From: MPNO01 sp965200535
GTDB taxonomy: Bacteria; Pseudomonadota; Alphaproteobacteria; MPNO01
Assembly (NCBI GenBank): GCA_965200535.1
Contig: CBDAUF010000001.1
Coordinates: 868,001-932,000, forward strand
DNA length: 64,000 nt
Direction: 5' to 3'
Below are positions 53,436-62,954 of the stretch, piece by piece (within the stretch, counting starts at the first letter, position 1; the number at the start of each line of letters is the position of its first letter). Under the pieces are notes generated by a model. It worked only from the letters and a program-made list of their open reading frames with translations, was not told the origin of the DNA and did no database searches. The translations under genes were made by a program, and so were the position numbers.

Positions 53436-54232
53436 TCAGCCGCAGGCCGCCACCGCATCCTCCGTCAGCACTCCGATCAGATGAGCGCGGTAGGCGGCAG
53501 AGCCGTGAAGATCGTCGGTCAAGTCGTCGGCCGGCACCGCAAGCCCGGCGAGGGAGGCCGGACTGAACGCGGCCGAGAGCGCTCGCTCGAAGGCTTCCAC
53601 CCTGAAGACGCAGGATCGAGCGCCGGTGACGGCCACCCGGACCGCGCCGTCGGCGAAGCGCGCGACGAAGACGCCGACGATCGAGAAGCGCGATGCCGGG
53701 TTGGGAAATTTGCGGTAACTGGCCGCGGCGGGAACGGGGAACCGGACCGCGACGACGAGCTCGCCCGGTTCGAGCGCCGTTTCGAACATTCCGAGGAAGA
53801 AACTCGCCGCCGGAATCCGCCGCCGGGTTGTGACGATTTCCGCACCGAGCGCGAGCACCGCCGAGGGGTAGCAGGCCGCCGGGTCGTTGTTGGCGAGAGA
53901 TCCGCCGATGGTCCCGCGGTTGCGCACCAGTGGATCGCCGATCCCGCCGGCGAGGGCCGCAAGCTCCGGAATCGTCTCTTTCACCGCCGCCGCTTCCGCG
54001 ACCGCGGCATGCCGTGCCATCGCCCCGACCGCGAGTGTGCCGGGCTCCGCCGCGATGCCGGAAAGACCGCCGATAGCGGCGAGATCGACCAGATCGGACG
54101 GTGCCGCCAGCCGGTGCTTCATCATCGGGATCAGGCTCATCCCGCCGGCCAGGGGACGCGGGTCCCCGCCCCCCGCGAGCAGCGCGCCCGCCTCGGCGAT
54201 CGTGTTCGGCCGGTGATAGCGATAAGGATACA

Positions 54233-54233
<1 letters not shown>
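53436..54233 (-). CDS. Xanthine dehydrogenase family FAD-binding subunit (CoxM-like)
   Basis: 265 residues. It begins MYPYRYHRPNTIAEAGALLA. FAD motifs are PLAGGMSLIPMMKHRLAAP and GTIGGSLANNDPAACYPSAV. It passes electrons from the 2Fe-2S subunit to NAD or another acceptor. Its ATG overlaps the CoxS stop by one base (TGATG). It completes the L-S-M set of one hydroxylase and is followed after 75 bp by the Rieske alpha subunit. Confidence 0.92.
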
Positions 54234-54699
<466 letters not shown>

Positions 54700-54703
<4 letters not shown>

Positions 54704-57069
54704 CGCGTATCCGCGTCGGCGAGCGCTTGCCAGACCGCATCGGGCGTATACGGTTGGCGCACATGACGGACGCCCAGATCCCAGAGCGCATCGACGATGG
54801 CGTTGCCGATGGCCGCCGGGGCGCCGATGGTGCCGGTTTCGCTGCCGCCCTTGACGCCGAGCGGGTTGGACGGCGCGGGTGTTTCGTGGAAGGTCATCCG
54901 GACCGTCGGCATATCGGATGCGCGCGGCAGGGCGTAGTCCATCAGCGTGCCGGAGAAGAGCTGGCCTGCGCCGGCACCGTCGTAGACCACGCGCTCCATC
55001 ATCGCCTGGCCCAGCCCTTGGGCGAGCCCGCCCACGACCTGTCCTTCGACGATCATCGGGTTGACGATGACGCCGCAATCGTCGGCGGTAAAATAATCCC
55101 GCACGGTGACCTTGCCTGAGCGCGGGTCGACCAGAACCACGGCGAGGTGCATCGCCTGCGGGTCGTTGGTGTCGGGCGGCTCGTAGAACACGGTCGCCTC
55201 GAGCCCGGGTTCCATCGATCCGTCGGTCGGCAGCACCGCGGCGTGATAGGCGGCGTCGGCCACATCCTCGAAGCTCAGCCGCCGGTCCGTGCCGCGCACC
55301 GAGAAGACGGCGTCATCGTACAGCAGGTCCTCTTCGGCGCATTCGAGTAAGTGGGCGGCGAGTCGGCGAGCCTTTTCGATCACCGCGTCCGCAGCCTTCA
55401 TGATCGCGATCCCGCCCACCGAGAGCGAACGGGATCCCCAGGTGCCATTGCCGAACGGGATGCTGCCGGTGTCGCCCTCGATCAGGGCGATCGCTTCTAT
55501 CGGCAGGCCGAGACGGTCGGCGGCGATCTGGCAGAAGGTGGTGTCGTGGCCCTGTCCGTGACTGTGCGAGCCGACGAACACCGTTGCCATGCCGTCCGAA
55601 TGAATCCGCACGATGGCGCTCTCGTAACCGCCGTGCAGGCCGCCGCGGGCGGCGAGGTTGCGGCTCGAACCGGTGCCGGACTTGTCGAGGAAACAGGCGA
55701 TGCCGATCCCCATCCGCACGCCCTCGCCGCGCCGCCGCTTCTGTTCCGCACGCAGGCCGCCATAGTCGGCGACGGCCAGCAGCTTGTCGAACAGGGCGGG
55801 TGGATCGCCGCAGTCGTAGGCGCGGCCGACCGGCGTGGTATAGGGAAAGGCGTCCGCCGGAATCAGGTTGCGGCGGCGTATTTCGGCGACGTCGATACCG
55901 AGTTCGCGCGCGCCGTTTTCGAGCAGCCGCTCGTTGACGAACGTCGCCTCGGGCCGGCCGGAACCGCGGTAGGCGTCGATCGGTACGGTGTTCGTGTAGG
56001 CGCCGCGCACCCGTAGGTGCAAATTGGGCGTGGTATAGAGCCCGGTCACGGTCTGCGGGTAGGAATTGCCCGGAATGCTCGGCGCAAAGTTGGAGAGATA
56101 GGCGCCCAATGCCGCGATGGTGTCGATCTCGAGCGCGAGGATCCTGCCGTCGGCATCGAAGGCCATACGCGCCGTGGTGTGGTGGTCGCGCGCCTGGGCG
56201 TCTGACATCAGGGCCTCGGCCCGGGTCGAGGTCCACTTGACCGGACGCTTGAGCAGCATCGAGGCCCAGACCACGGTCGAGACCTCGACCGCGAAGTGGC
56301 ATTTGAGCCCGAACCCGCCGCCCACATCCGGGGAGATCACACGGAGCTTGTGCTCGGGCACGAACAGCGCGTACTTGGCGAGCCAACGCCGCAGGTAATG
56401 GGGTGTCTGGCTGGTTGCCCACAGAGTGATATCGCCGGTCGCCTCGTCGAATTGGGATACGTAGGACCGGGGTTCGAGCGGCGAGCCGGCAACCCGGTGG
56501 GTGTCCAGCGTCATCGAGACCGTGCGGTGCGCCGCAGCGAATGCGGCCTCGGTGGCCGCGCGATCGCCACGCTCGACCTCGAAGATCAGGTTGGAACCGA
56601 ACTGCTCGTGCAGGACGGGTGCGTCCGCATCGAGGCTGCGGGCGATGTCGGTGACCGCGGGCAGGGGTTCGTATTCGACCGCGACCACCTCGGCACCGTC
56701 GGCAGCGCGATAGCGGTCGTCTGCAACCACGGCGGCAACGACATCGCCCACGTGGCGGACCTTGCCGCCGGCGAGCGCGGGCCTCAGCGCCTCGTTCATC
56801 GGCCGGCCGTCCGAGAACGGCATGGGATGGACGCACGTCAGCGCCCCCAACCCCGCGGCCTGCCAGTCCGCCGCGGTGAGGACCCTGAGCACGCCCGGAA
56901 GCGCCGCCGCCGCCCGCGTGTCGACGTTGCGGATACGGGCATGGGCGTGGGGCGAGCGGACAAAGGCAACATGAGCCGTGCCGGCGGGCTCTATGTCGTC
57001 GACAAACCGCCCGCGCCCCTTGAGGAACTTGTCGTCCTCGCGCCGCCTTAACCGTTGACCGACATACAC
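54700..57069 (-). CDS. Xanthine dehydrogenase family molybdopterin-binding subunit (CoxL-like) 3
   Basis: 789 residues from a GTG at 57069. LKGRGRFVDDIEPAGTAHVA, DVGGGFGLKCHFAVEVST, the active loop DAYRGSGRPEATF, SHSHGQGHDTTFCQIA and the Glu region KGGSETGTIGAPAAIGNAI are present. The loop has no Cys, so it is not CO dehydrogenase. It is first in the unit CoxL-CoxS-CoxM-Rieske alpha-beta-NicX-like, implying hydroxylation of an N-heteroaromatic. A TTG at 57090 would extend it by seven codons, but it coincides with the predicted transcription start; GGAG lies 7 nt before the GTG. Confidence 0.9.
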
Positions 57070-57096
57070 GCCCCGGCTCCGCTCTCCCAAGGGTCC

Positions 57097-57125
57097 ATAA
57101 CGAGCGCCCGGGTGCCGGGTGTCAA
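57097..57125 (-). promoter_or_regulatory. Predicted promoter of the six-gene catabolic operon
   Basis: On the minus strand, a perfect TTGACA (57125-57120), 17-nt spacer, CGTTAT (57102-57097). The start would be near 57090, giving a leader of about 20 nt to the GTG at 57069. The spacer contains the near-palindrome CACCCGGGCG. The weak -10 would fit an activated promoter. Confidence 0.5.
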
Positions 57126-57240
57126 GCCGCCGGGCGGTTTCCGGACGGTCAGTGCCCGCGTTCGCCGCGCCGCGGAAACAGAGGCAGGATCAACCGCCCG
57201 CTCACAACCGGAACGGGGCAGCCGGCGACCGGCGACCGGC

Positions 57241-57270
57241 TTGGCCGCGGCAACAGCTATGCGCTATCGT
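57241..57270 (+). promoter_or_regulatory. Possible promoter of the 38-residue ORF
   Basis: TTGGCC (57241-57246), 18-nt spacer, TATCGT (57265-57270), 26 nt before the ATG at 57297. Each hexamer has four of six consensus bases. Confidence 0.35.
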
Positions 57271-57296
57271 GGCGGGAAGCAGGGAGAGGAACCCGG

Positions 57297-57413
57297 ATGG
57301 TCGATCTGTTGCTCATTTTCGGCTACATGGTGGCGGGCGGGGTCGTCGCTTTCATCTGCGCCGAGATCGAATGGCGGCTCGCGGGGAAGCCGCGCAGCAC
57401 CGAACAGACATAG
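57297..57413 (+). CDS. Small single-pass membrane protein candidate (38 residues)
   Basis: MVDLLLIFGYMVAGGVVAFI begins the peptide, which ends basic and polar (EWRLAGKPRSTEQT). Residues about 3-22 form one hydrophobic segment. GAGAGGA lies 7-8 nt before the ATG and a plausible promoter lies upstream, so the translation signals are good. No known family is recognised; the gene is too short for routine annotation. It is divergent from the six-gene operon and convergent with the GFA gene. Confidence 0.5.
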   Translation: MVDLLLIFGYMVAGGVVAFICAEIEWRLAGKPRSTEQT

Positions 57414-57429
57414 CGTTTTCCGGCTGTTC

Positions 57430-57457
57430 GGGCGGGCTCGCCGCGACGGACCCGCCC
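57430..57457 (+). terminator. GC-rich hairpin between convergent genes
   Basis: GGGCGGG (57430-57436) and CCCGCCC (57451-57457) form a perfect 7-bp stem with a 14-nt loop between the stops of the small ORF and the GFA gene. It lacks a T-run in either direction. Confidence 0.3.
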
Positions 57458-57459
57458 CG

Positions 57460-57951
57460 TCATCCCAGCCGCGCCGAGCGGTTCTCGTGTCCCGCCCATT
57501 TGGGCAGAGAATCGTCGATGTCGAGGACGCGCGCGCCATAGAAGATGTGGCAGCGCGGTCTGAACGCATCCGGGATGCGGGGAGGGTCGCCGAAGTCGAA
57601 CAGCGGCGGGAAAGCCAGCCACATCCGACGGCCTTCGTCCGCAAGCGGCGTACCGCAGCGCCCGCAATCGATCCTGCAGGGAAGGATTCGCCCGGGTGCG
57701 TTGCTGCTGCCGTTGAAGAAGCGGAGCCTGTCCACGCCGGCGGTCACACGCACATCGCGCTTGTGGAAGATGGCTGCCCATTGCATCGGCGCGCCGTGGC
57801 GACGCTGGCATACCGGACAGTGGCAGATCTTGGCGTTTACGGGGTCGGCGCCGACCTCGTAGCGCACCGCGCCGCATTGGCAGCGTGCACGGTATCTCGC
57901 CTCGAAACCCGCATCGTCGGAGCGCGCATACAGCCGCACGAAGTCGTTCAT
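57460..57951 (-). CDS. GFA family protein (CENP-V/GFA domain)
   Basis: 163 residues. Zinc-binding pattern: C-x-C in RCQCGAVRYEV, C-x2-C in HCPVCQRRHGAP (preceded by ICHC), and C-x2-C in DCGRCGTPLAD. These are the features of the glutathione-dependent formaldehyde-activating (GFA) fold, mostly of unknown function. The protein starts MNDFVRLYARSDDAG before the domain. It is divergent from dapF across about 120 bp. Confidence 0.85.
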   Translation of the reverse strand: MNDFVRLYARSDDAGFEARYRARCQCGAVRYEVGADPVNAKICHCPVCQRRHGAPMQWAAIFHKRDVRVTAGVDRLRFFNGSSNAPGRILPCRIDCGRCGTPLADEGRRMWLAFPPLFDFGDPPRIPDAFRPRCHIFYGARVLDIDDSLPKWAGHENRSARLG

Positions 57952-58072
57952 GACCGGTCCGAAGAATCGCCGGCTCGAGCCTACCCGGCGACCGGGGCGT
58001 CGGAAAGCGATGCCCCGGATACGCGGCCGGATTTCTGGACTCGCGCCGCATTGCCGCGATATTACGCACGCC

Positions 58073-58906
58073 ATGAGCGGAACCCAGTTCATCAAGATGC
58101 ACGGGCTCGGCAACGACTTCGTGATCGTCGATGCCCGGCTCGGCGGGATCGCCCTCGACGCCGATCGGGCGCGCGCAATCGCGGACCGGCGCACCGGCGT
58201 CGGCTGCGACCAGCTGATCGTACTCCATGCACCGGAAAACGGTGAAACGGATGCGGCGTTCGCCATCCGCAACGCGGACGGCAGCGAGGCGGAGGCGTGC
58301 GGCAACGCGGCCCGCTGCGTCGCCTGGATGGCGATGGAGAAATCCGGGCGCGACACCGCCCGGCTGGAAACCCCGGCGGGAATGCTCGCCGCGCGCCGCG
58401 CGGGGCCGCTCTCGGTGACGGTCGACATGGGCGAGCCGGGTACCGGCTGGCGGGACATCCCGCTGGCGGCGGCGCACGATACCCTGCACCTGCCGCTCTC
58501 GCGGGGGGTGCTCGCCGATCCCGTCGCTGTCAGCATGGGAAACCCTCACGCTGTGTTCTTCGTGGACGATGCAGACGCGGTCGATCTCGCGGCGCTCGGC
58601 CCGATACTGGAATGCGACCCCATTTTCCCGGAACGCGCGAATATCGGCGTGGCCGAGGTCAGGGGAGAAGATCGGATGCGCCTCCGGGTTTGGGAGCGCG
58701 GGGCCGGGCTGACCATGGCCTGCGGCACCGGCGCCTGCGCGGCGCTGGTCGCGGGACATCGGCGCGGGCTGGTCGGGCGACGCGCGACCATGATGCTGGA
58801 CGGCGGAGCGCTCGAGATCGTCTGGGGCGGTGACAACCGCGTGACCATGACCGGGCCGGTCGCGGTCAGCTTCCGCGGCGTATTCGACGAGGCGCTGACG
58901 GGATGA
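58073..58906 (+). CDS. dapF: Diaminopimelate epimerase
   Basis: 277 residues. KMHGLGNDFVIVDARLGG opens the protein. The two catalytic cysteines are in EACGNAARCVAW and MACGTGACAAL. It converts LL- to meso-diaminopimelate for peptidoglycan and lysine. Its TGA overlaps the mtaB ATG by 4 bp, and mtaB in turn overlaps ftsY the same way, so dapF-mtaB-ftsY form one coupled operon, a common alphaproteobacterial order. Confidence 0.97.
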   Translation: MSGTQFIKMHGLGNDFVIVDARLGGIALDADRARAIADRRTGVGCDQLIVLHAPENGETDAAFAIRNADGSEAEACGNAARCVAWMAMEKSGRDTARLETPAGMLAARRAGPLSVTVDMGEPGTGWRDIPLAAAHDTLHLPLSRGVLADPVAVSMGNPHAVFFVDDADAVDLAALGPILECDPIFPERANIGVAEVRGEDRMRLRVWERGAGLTMACGTGACAALVAGHRRGLVGRRATMMLDGGALEIVWGGDNRVTMTGPVAVSFRGVFDEALTG

Positions 58907-60156
58907 GCGGACCGGAGATCGTCACCTTCGGCTGCCGGCTCAACACCCTGGAATCGGAGATCATCCGCCGCCGGGCCGCCGAAGCCGGCGCCGCGGACGC
59001 GGTGATCGTCAACACCTGCGCAGTGACCGCAGAGGCCGAACGCCAGGCCCGTCAGGCGATTCGCCGGGCGCGGCGGCAAACACCGGACAGACGCATCGTG
59101 GTCACCGGCTGCGGCGCCCAGATCGATCCCGGCCGATACGCCGCCATGCCGGAGGTCGACCGGGTGATCGGCAACCGGGAGAAACTGCAGGCGCAAAGCT
59201 ACCGTGACCGCAGCGGGGTGCAGGTCGGCGATATCATGGATGCGGCGGCCGCGCGCGAAGGCGCATCCCATCTGATCGAGGGTATCGAGGGCCGCGCCCG
59301 GGCGTTCGTCCAGATCCAGCAGGGCTGCGACCACCGCTGCACGTTCTGCATCATCCCCTTCGCGAGGGGCCCCAACCGCCCGCTGCCGGCGGCGGTTGTA
59401 ATCGCACAGATCCGCCGCCTGGCGGCGAACGGATACCGCGAAGTCGTTCTGACCGGAGTAGACATAACCGATTACCGCGACGGCGGCCCGGCCGGCGAGG
59501 ACGGGCTGGGCGCCCTGGTGAGGCGCATTCTCGCCGAGGTTCCGGAGCTGCCGCGGTTGCGGCTGTCCTCGCTCGACCCGTCCGAGATCGACGCCGCGCT
59601 CCTGCATGCCATCGCGGCCGAAGACCGGCTGATGCCTCATTTCCACCTGAGCGTTCAGTCCGGTTCCGACCTGATCCTCAAGCGCATGGGCCGGCGCCAT
59701 TGCCGCGCGGATGTCATACGGTTCTGCGACAGGGTGCGCGGCCTGCGGCCGGACGCCGTCTTCGGTGCGGACCTGATCGCCGGTTTCCCGACCGAGACCG
59801 ACGCGATGTTCGATGACACCGCAGCGCTGGTCGACGATGCAGGCCTCGCCTACCTCCATGTGTTCCCCTATTCCGAGCGGCCGGGGACGCCGGCCGCCCG
59901 CATGCCGCAGGTCCCCCGCGCGGTGCGCAAGGCGCGGGCGGCGAGGCTGCGCGGGCTTGCCCGCGATCGGCTCGCCCGCCATCTCGAGACGCGGCTGGGT
60001 CGCCGGGAACGGGTGCTGGTCGAAACCCCGGCGGCGGGCCGCACGGAGCAGTTCGCCCGCCTCGCACTCGACCGGGACGCAGCGCCGGGGGTCATCGTGT
60101 CGGCTCGCGTGACGGGGCATGCGGGCGGGGTGCTGCAGGGCGTCTTGGAAGAATGA
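58903..60156 (+). CDS. mtaB: tRNA (N6-threonylcarbamoyladenosine37-C2)-methylthiotransferase MtaB
   Basis: 417 residues. The N-terminal MTTase domain has three cysteines in FGCRLNTLESE, NTCAVTAEAERQ and VVTGCGAQIDP (auxiliary 4Fe-4S). The radical-SAM C-x3-C-x2-C is in GCDHRCTFCIIPFARG. FHLSVQSGSDLILKRMGRRH and GADLIAGFPTETD follow, then a TRAM-like C-terminus. It adds a methylthio group to t6A37 of ANN-decoding tRNAs. Middle gene of the dapF-mtaB-ftsY unit. Confidence 0.95.
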   Translation: MSGPEIVTFGCRLNTLESEIIRRRAAEAGAADAVIVNTCAVTAEAERQARQAIRRARRQTPDRRIVVTGCGAQIDPGRYAAMPEVDRVIGNREKLQAQSYRDRSGVQVGDIMDAAAAREGASHLIEGIEGRARAFVQIQQGCDHRCTFCIIPFARGPNRPLPAAVVIAQIRRLAANGYREVVLTGVDITDYRDGGPAGEDGLGALVRRILAEVPELPRLRLSSLDPSEIDAALLHAIAAEDRLMPHFHLSVQSGSDLILKRMGRRHCRADVIRFCDRVRGLRPDAVFGADLIAGFPTETDAMFDDTAALVDDAGLAYLHVFPYSERPGTPAARMPQVPRAVRKARAARLRGLARDRLARHLETRLGRRERVLVETPAAGRTEQFARLALDRDAAPGVIVSARVTGHAGGVLQGVLEE

Positions 60157-61085
60157 GCGGACGGCGGGAAAGCTGGCTCGGACGGCTGGGTGCCGGTCTC
60201 GCGCGCAGTTCCGCGCAACTGGCCGGCGGCATCGGCGGCATCTTCTCCGGCCGCCGGCTGGACGAGGCGACGCTCGGAGAACTCGAGGATCTGCTGATCG
60301 GGGCGGACCTCGGGGTGGGCACCGCCGCGCGGCTGACCGAATCGCTGTCGCGCCAGCATGTTGGCAAGAATCTGGGCGGCGATGAGGTGCGCACCATCCT
60401 TGCGGCCGATATCGCCCGCATCCTGGACCCCGTCGCGATACCGCTGGCGGTGAACCCCGGCCGCCGGCCCTATGTGGTTCTCGTGGTCGGGGTCAACGGC
60501 ACCGGCAAGACGACGACCGTCGGCAAGCTCGCGAAACAGCTTCAGGACGAAGGCCGCCGGGTGATGATGGCGGCGGGCGACACGTTTCGGGCGGCGGGGG
60601 TGAGCCAGCTCGAACTCTGGAGCACGAAGGTGGGCTGTCCGGTGGTCTCGCGTCCGACGGGTGCGGACCCGGCCGGGCTGGTATTCGACGCACTGGAGCG
60701 GGCGCGGACGGAGCAGGTCGATGTGCTTCTCGTCGATACCGCCGGCCGTCTCCAGAACCGCGACGACCTGATGGCGGAGTTGCAGAAGATCATCCGCGTG
60801 ATGCGGAAGATCGACCCGTCCGCGCCGCATAGCTGCCTTCTGGTCCTCGACGCGACGACCGGGCAGAACACCCACGCCCAGGTCGGGGTCTTCCGGGAAA
60901 TGACCGACGTGACCGGCCTGATCCTTACCAAGCTCGACGGGACGGCGAAGGGCGGCGTTCTGGTCGCCCTGGCGGAGCGCTTTGGCTTGCCCGTACACGC
61001 CATCGGCGTCGGCGAGGGCGAAGACGACCTGCAGCCGTTCGATGCGGACGCCTTCGCCCGGCGCCTGATGGGCCTCGCCGAATAG
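60153..61085 (+). CDS. ftsY: Signal recognition particle receptor FtsY
   Basis: 310 residues, essentially only the NG domain, without the long acidic N-terminal region of E. coli FtsY. The SRP54-type GTPase motifs are VGVNGTGKTTTVGKLAKQ (G1), AAGDTFRAAGVSQLELW, VDTAGRLQN (G3) and TKLDGTAKGG (G4). It docks SRP-ribosome complexes at the membrane. ATG overlaps the mtaB stop (ATGA). It converges with the iron-binding protein gene. Confidence 0.97.
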   Translation: MSGRRESWLGRLGAGLARSSAQLAGGIGGIFSGRRLDEATLGELEDLLIGADLGVGTAARLTESLSRQHVGKNLGGDEVRTILAADIARILDPVAIPLAVNPGRRPYVVLVVGVNGTGKTTTVGKLAKQLQDEGRRVMMAAGDTFRAAGVSQLELWSTKVGCPVVSRPTGADPAGLVFDALERARTEQVDVLLVDTAGRLQNRDDLMAELQKIIRVMRKIDPSAPHSCLLVLDATTGQNTHAQVGVFREMTDVTGLILTKLDGTAKGGVLVALAERFGLPVHAIGVGEGEDDLQPFDADAFARRLMGLAE

Positions 61086-61103
61086 CTGCCCCCTGCCCGC
61101 CGT

Positions 61104-61117
61104 CGCCCCGCGGGGCG
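61104..61117. terminator. Palindrome between ftsY and the iron-binding protein gene
   Basis: CGCCCCGCGGGGCG is a perfect 14-bp palindrome in the 36-bp gap between two convergent stops. It could fold into a tight stem, but no T-run flanks it. Confidence 0.3.
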
Positions 61118-61121
61118 CTAT

Positions 61122-62234
61122 TCACCACCCCGCGCGGTCTATGACCTGCTGCGCCCGCGGCGCCAGTTCGGCGATGCGGGCGATTGGCACGCGGTCTTCC
61201 CGGAAGGTTCCCCACGACGTCAACTCGGCCGAAGGCTCGACCGAAGGGTTCACCGGATACTCGTAGTTGACCGAGCCGTATAGCTCCTGGGCGGCCTTCG
61301 ATGTGAGGAACTCGAGGAAGCGGACCGCGTCGTCCCGGTTCCTGGAATGTTTCGCCATCCCGCCGCCGGAGACATTGATGTGCGTTCCGCGTCCTTCCTG
61401 ATTGGGAAAGATGAGGCGGATGGCGCCGGCCCATTGTTTGTGCTCCGGAACCCGGGAGCTTTTCAGTTTTCCGAAGTAATAGTTGTTGATGATCGTGACA
61501 TCGCAAACGCCCTCGAAGATCGCCTTCACCTGCGCGCGGTCGTTGCCCTGCGGCCGCCGCGCCAGGTTGGCCACCACGCCCCGCGCCCACGCCTCCGCAC
61601 CGTCCTCGCCGCTTGCCGCGATGATGGATGCGATCAGGGCCCGATTGTAGACGTGGCTGCCGGGCCTGGAGCAGATGCGGCCCTTCCATTGGGCGTCGAC
61701 CAGGTTTTCGTACCGCCGGATCGAGGAAGCGTCCTTCGCCTTCTTCGACACCGCGATGACGCGCGCCCGTTTGGAGAACGCGAACCATCGGTTTCGGGGA
61801 TCGCGCAGATGGGGCGGAACGTTCTTGGTCAGAACCGGGGAGTCGACGGGCGCCAGAAGGTCTTTTTCCGCATAGACCTGGAGACGCGCGATATCGACGG
61901 TCAGAACGACATCGGCCGGACTTCGCGCGCCTTCGGCTTGCAGGCGTTGCGCCAGGCCCTTTTTCGCATGGACGATGTTGATCTTCGTGCCGGTCCGTTT
62001 CTCGTACGACGCGATGAAAGGCTCGATCAGAAACGGCTGGCGATGGGAATAGATATTCAGTTCCGCGGCGGCGGCTCCCGCGGCAACCGGCCCGGACACG
62101 ATCGCCGGCACGGCGGCAAAAACGGCGACGGCCGCCCTGCAACCGGCCTGCACCGGCCCGCATCCGGGCACTCTCGCGCTGCACCGTCGTCCCCGGGAGG
62201 CCGGCTTCCGCCCTGCAGGGGCAGCATGCGACAT
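61122..62234 (-). CDS. Iron(III) ABC transporter substrate-binding protein (FbpA/FutA/IdiA type)
   Basis: 370 residues. A long Arg/Ala-rich start leads to a secretion-like hydrophobic stretch (AAVAVFAAVPAIVSGPVAAG) and the mature protein near ELNIYSHRQPFLIEPF. KINIVHAKKGLAQRL, SPADVVLTVDIARL, RGTHINVSGGGMAKHS and the paired iron-binding tyrosines in INNYYFGKL mark the ferric-binding class. It would capture Fe3+ in the periplasm. No permease or ATPase gene adjoins it in the window. Regulation by iron is likely from the operator at 62298-62330. A GTG at 62153 would give a shorter signal peptide. Confidence 0.92.
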   Translation of the reverse strand: MSHAAPAGRKPASRGRRCSARVPGCGPVQAGCRAAVAVFAAVPAIVSGPVAAGAAAAELNIYSHRQPFLIEPFIASYEKRTGTKINIVHAKKGLAQRLQAEGARSPADVVLTVDIARLQVYAEKDLLAPVDSPVLTKNVPPHLRDPRNRWFAFSKRARVIAVSKKAKDASSIRRYENLVDAQWKGRICSRPGSHVYNRALIASIIAASGEDGAEAWARGVVANLARRPQGNDRAQVKAIFEGVCDVTIINNYYFGKLKSSRVPEHKQWAGAIRLIFPNQEGRGTHINVSGGGMAKHSRNRDDAVRFLEFLTSKAAQELYGSVNYEYPVNPSVEPSAELTSWGTFREDRVPIARIAELAPRAQQVIDRAGW

Positions 62235-62274
62235 CGTGCGCTTACCTCGCTGGGTTCCCTTTCCTCACCAAATG

Positions 62275-62303
62275 ATACTAATTCGCGTTCTCATTGATGT
62301 CAA
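62275..62303 (-). promoter_or_regulatory. Sigma-70 promoter of the iron-binding protein gene
   Basis: On the minus strand, a perfect TTGACA (62303-62298), 17-nt spacer, TAGTAT (62280-62275). The predicted start near 62268 lies 34 nt before the ATG. The -35 is inside the left half of the operator palindrome. Confidence 0.65.
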
Positions 62304-62330
62304 TGCGAATGATTGGCATTTGCATTGACA
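62298..62330. promoter_or_regulatory. Fur-like iron-responsive operator
   Basis: Nested palindromes in AT-rich DNA. The outer arms TGTCAATGC (62298-62306) and GCATTGACA (62322-62330) are perfect 9-bp inverted repeats. Inside, the 19-bp AATGCGAATGATTGGCATT (62302-62320) has the size and AATnATT centre of a Fur box. It covers the -35 of the iron-binding protein gene, so a repressor bound here would block transcription. Alphaproteobacteria may use Fur, Irr or RirA, and the sequence alone does not settle which. Confidence 0.6.
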
Positions 62331-62349
62331 TGCCGCTGCGCCTGAGCGG

Positions 62350-62889
62350 TTATTCCATGTTGCCGGTTGCCCCCGGCGGATTGGTGCGCGGCGCATCGAG
62401 CGGCCGGCCGGCGCTCTGTCGGTAGTGGTGGAGCGCCCAATTAACGGAAGGAAACGCAATTTCCTCCCACGGGATGTCGTCCCAGCCGAACAGGCCCACC
62501 TCCGCACTCTCCTCGCCGACTTCGACGTCGGGCGACTGGAGTCGGGCCCGGTAGATCAACTGTACCTGGCCGATGCGCGGGATGTTGTAGACCGCGAGCA
62601 GCCCGTCGATGGCAATGCGCGCCCGCGCCTCCTCCCAGGCTTCCCGGAGCGCCCCGTTCTCGGTGGTCTCCTCGAGTTCGAGATAACCTGCCGGGAGAGT
62701 CCACAGGCCGACCCGGGGCTCGATCGCCCGCCGGCAGAGGAGAATTTTCCCGCCCCAGGTCGCCACCGATCCGACGACGATCTTGGGGTTGTCGTAGGAG
62801 ATGAAGCCGCAATCGGGGCAGACCAGCCGCTCCCGGTTGTCGCCGTCGGGAATCGACCGCACCGAGGGGCCGGGGCGCGTGCTTGCCAT
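62350..62889 (-). CDS. Nudix hydrolase with N-terminal zinc-ribbon-like motif
   Basis: 179 residues. C24-x2-C27 (LVCPDCGFISYDNPK) starts a partial zinc ribbon as in NudC-like and related proteins. The Nudix box runs G68-x5-E74-x7-R82-E83-x2-E86-E87 (GYLELEETTENGALREAWEE), with Arg replacing the box's last Gly. Such enzymes hydrolyse nucleoside diphosphate derivatives such as ADP-ribose or NADH. Upstream on the same strand, 65 bp away, is the Rieske oxygenase gene. Confidence 0.88.
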   Translation of the reverse strand: MASTRPGPSVRSIPDGDNRERLVCPDCGFISYDNPKIVVGSVATWGGKILLCRRAIEPRVGLWTLPAGYLELEETTENGALREAWEEARARIAIDGLLAVYNIPRIGQVQLIYRARLQSPDVEVGEESAEVGLFGWDDIPWEEIAFPSVNWALHHYRQSAGRPLDAPRTNPPGATGNME

Positions 62890-62954
62890 TGCCCGAGTCT
62901 GGCTCGCGGCGGCATCGCGTGCAAGCCGCCCGCCGTCCGTTCGCCTCCCGCGCG

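Noticed and set aside
57221..57240. Tandem CCGGCGA-type repeat as a CRISPR or attachment site
   Set aside because: Only two short imperfect copies without spacers; ordinary GC-rich repetition.
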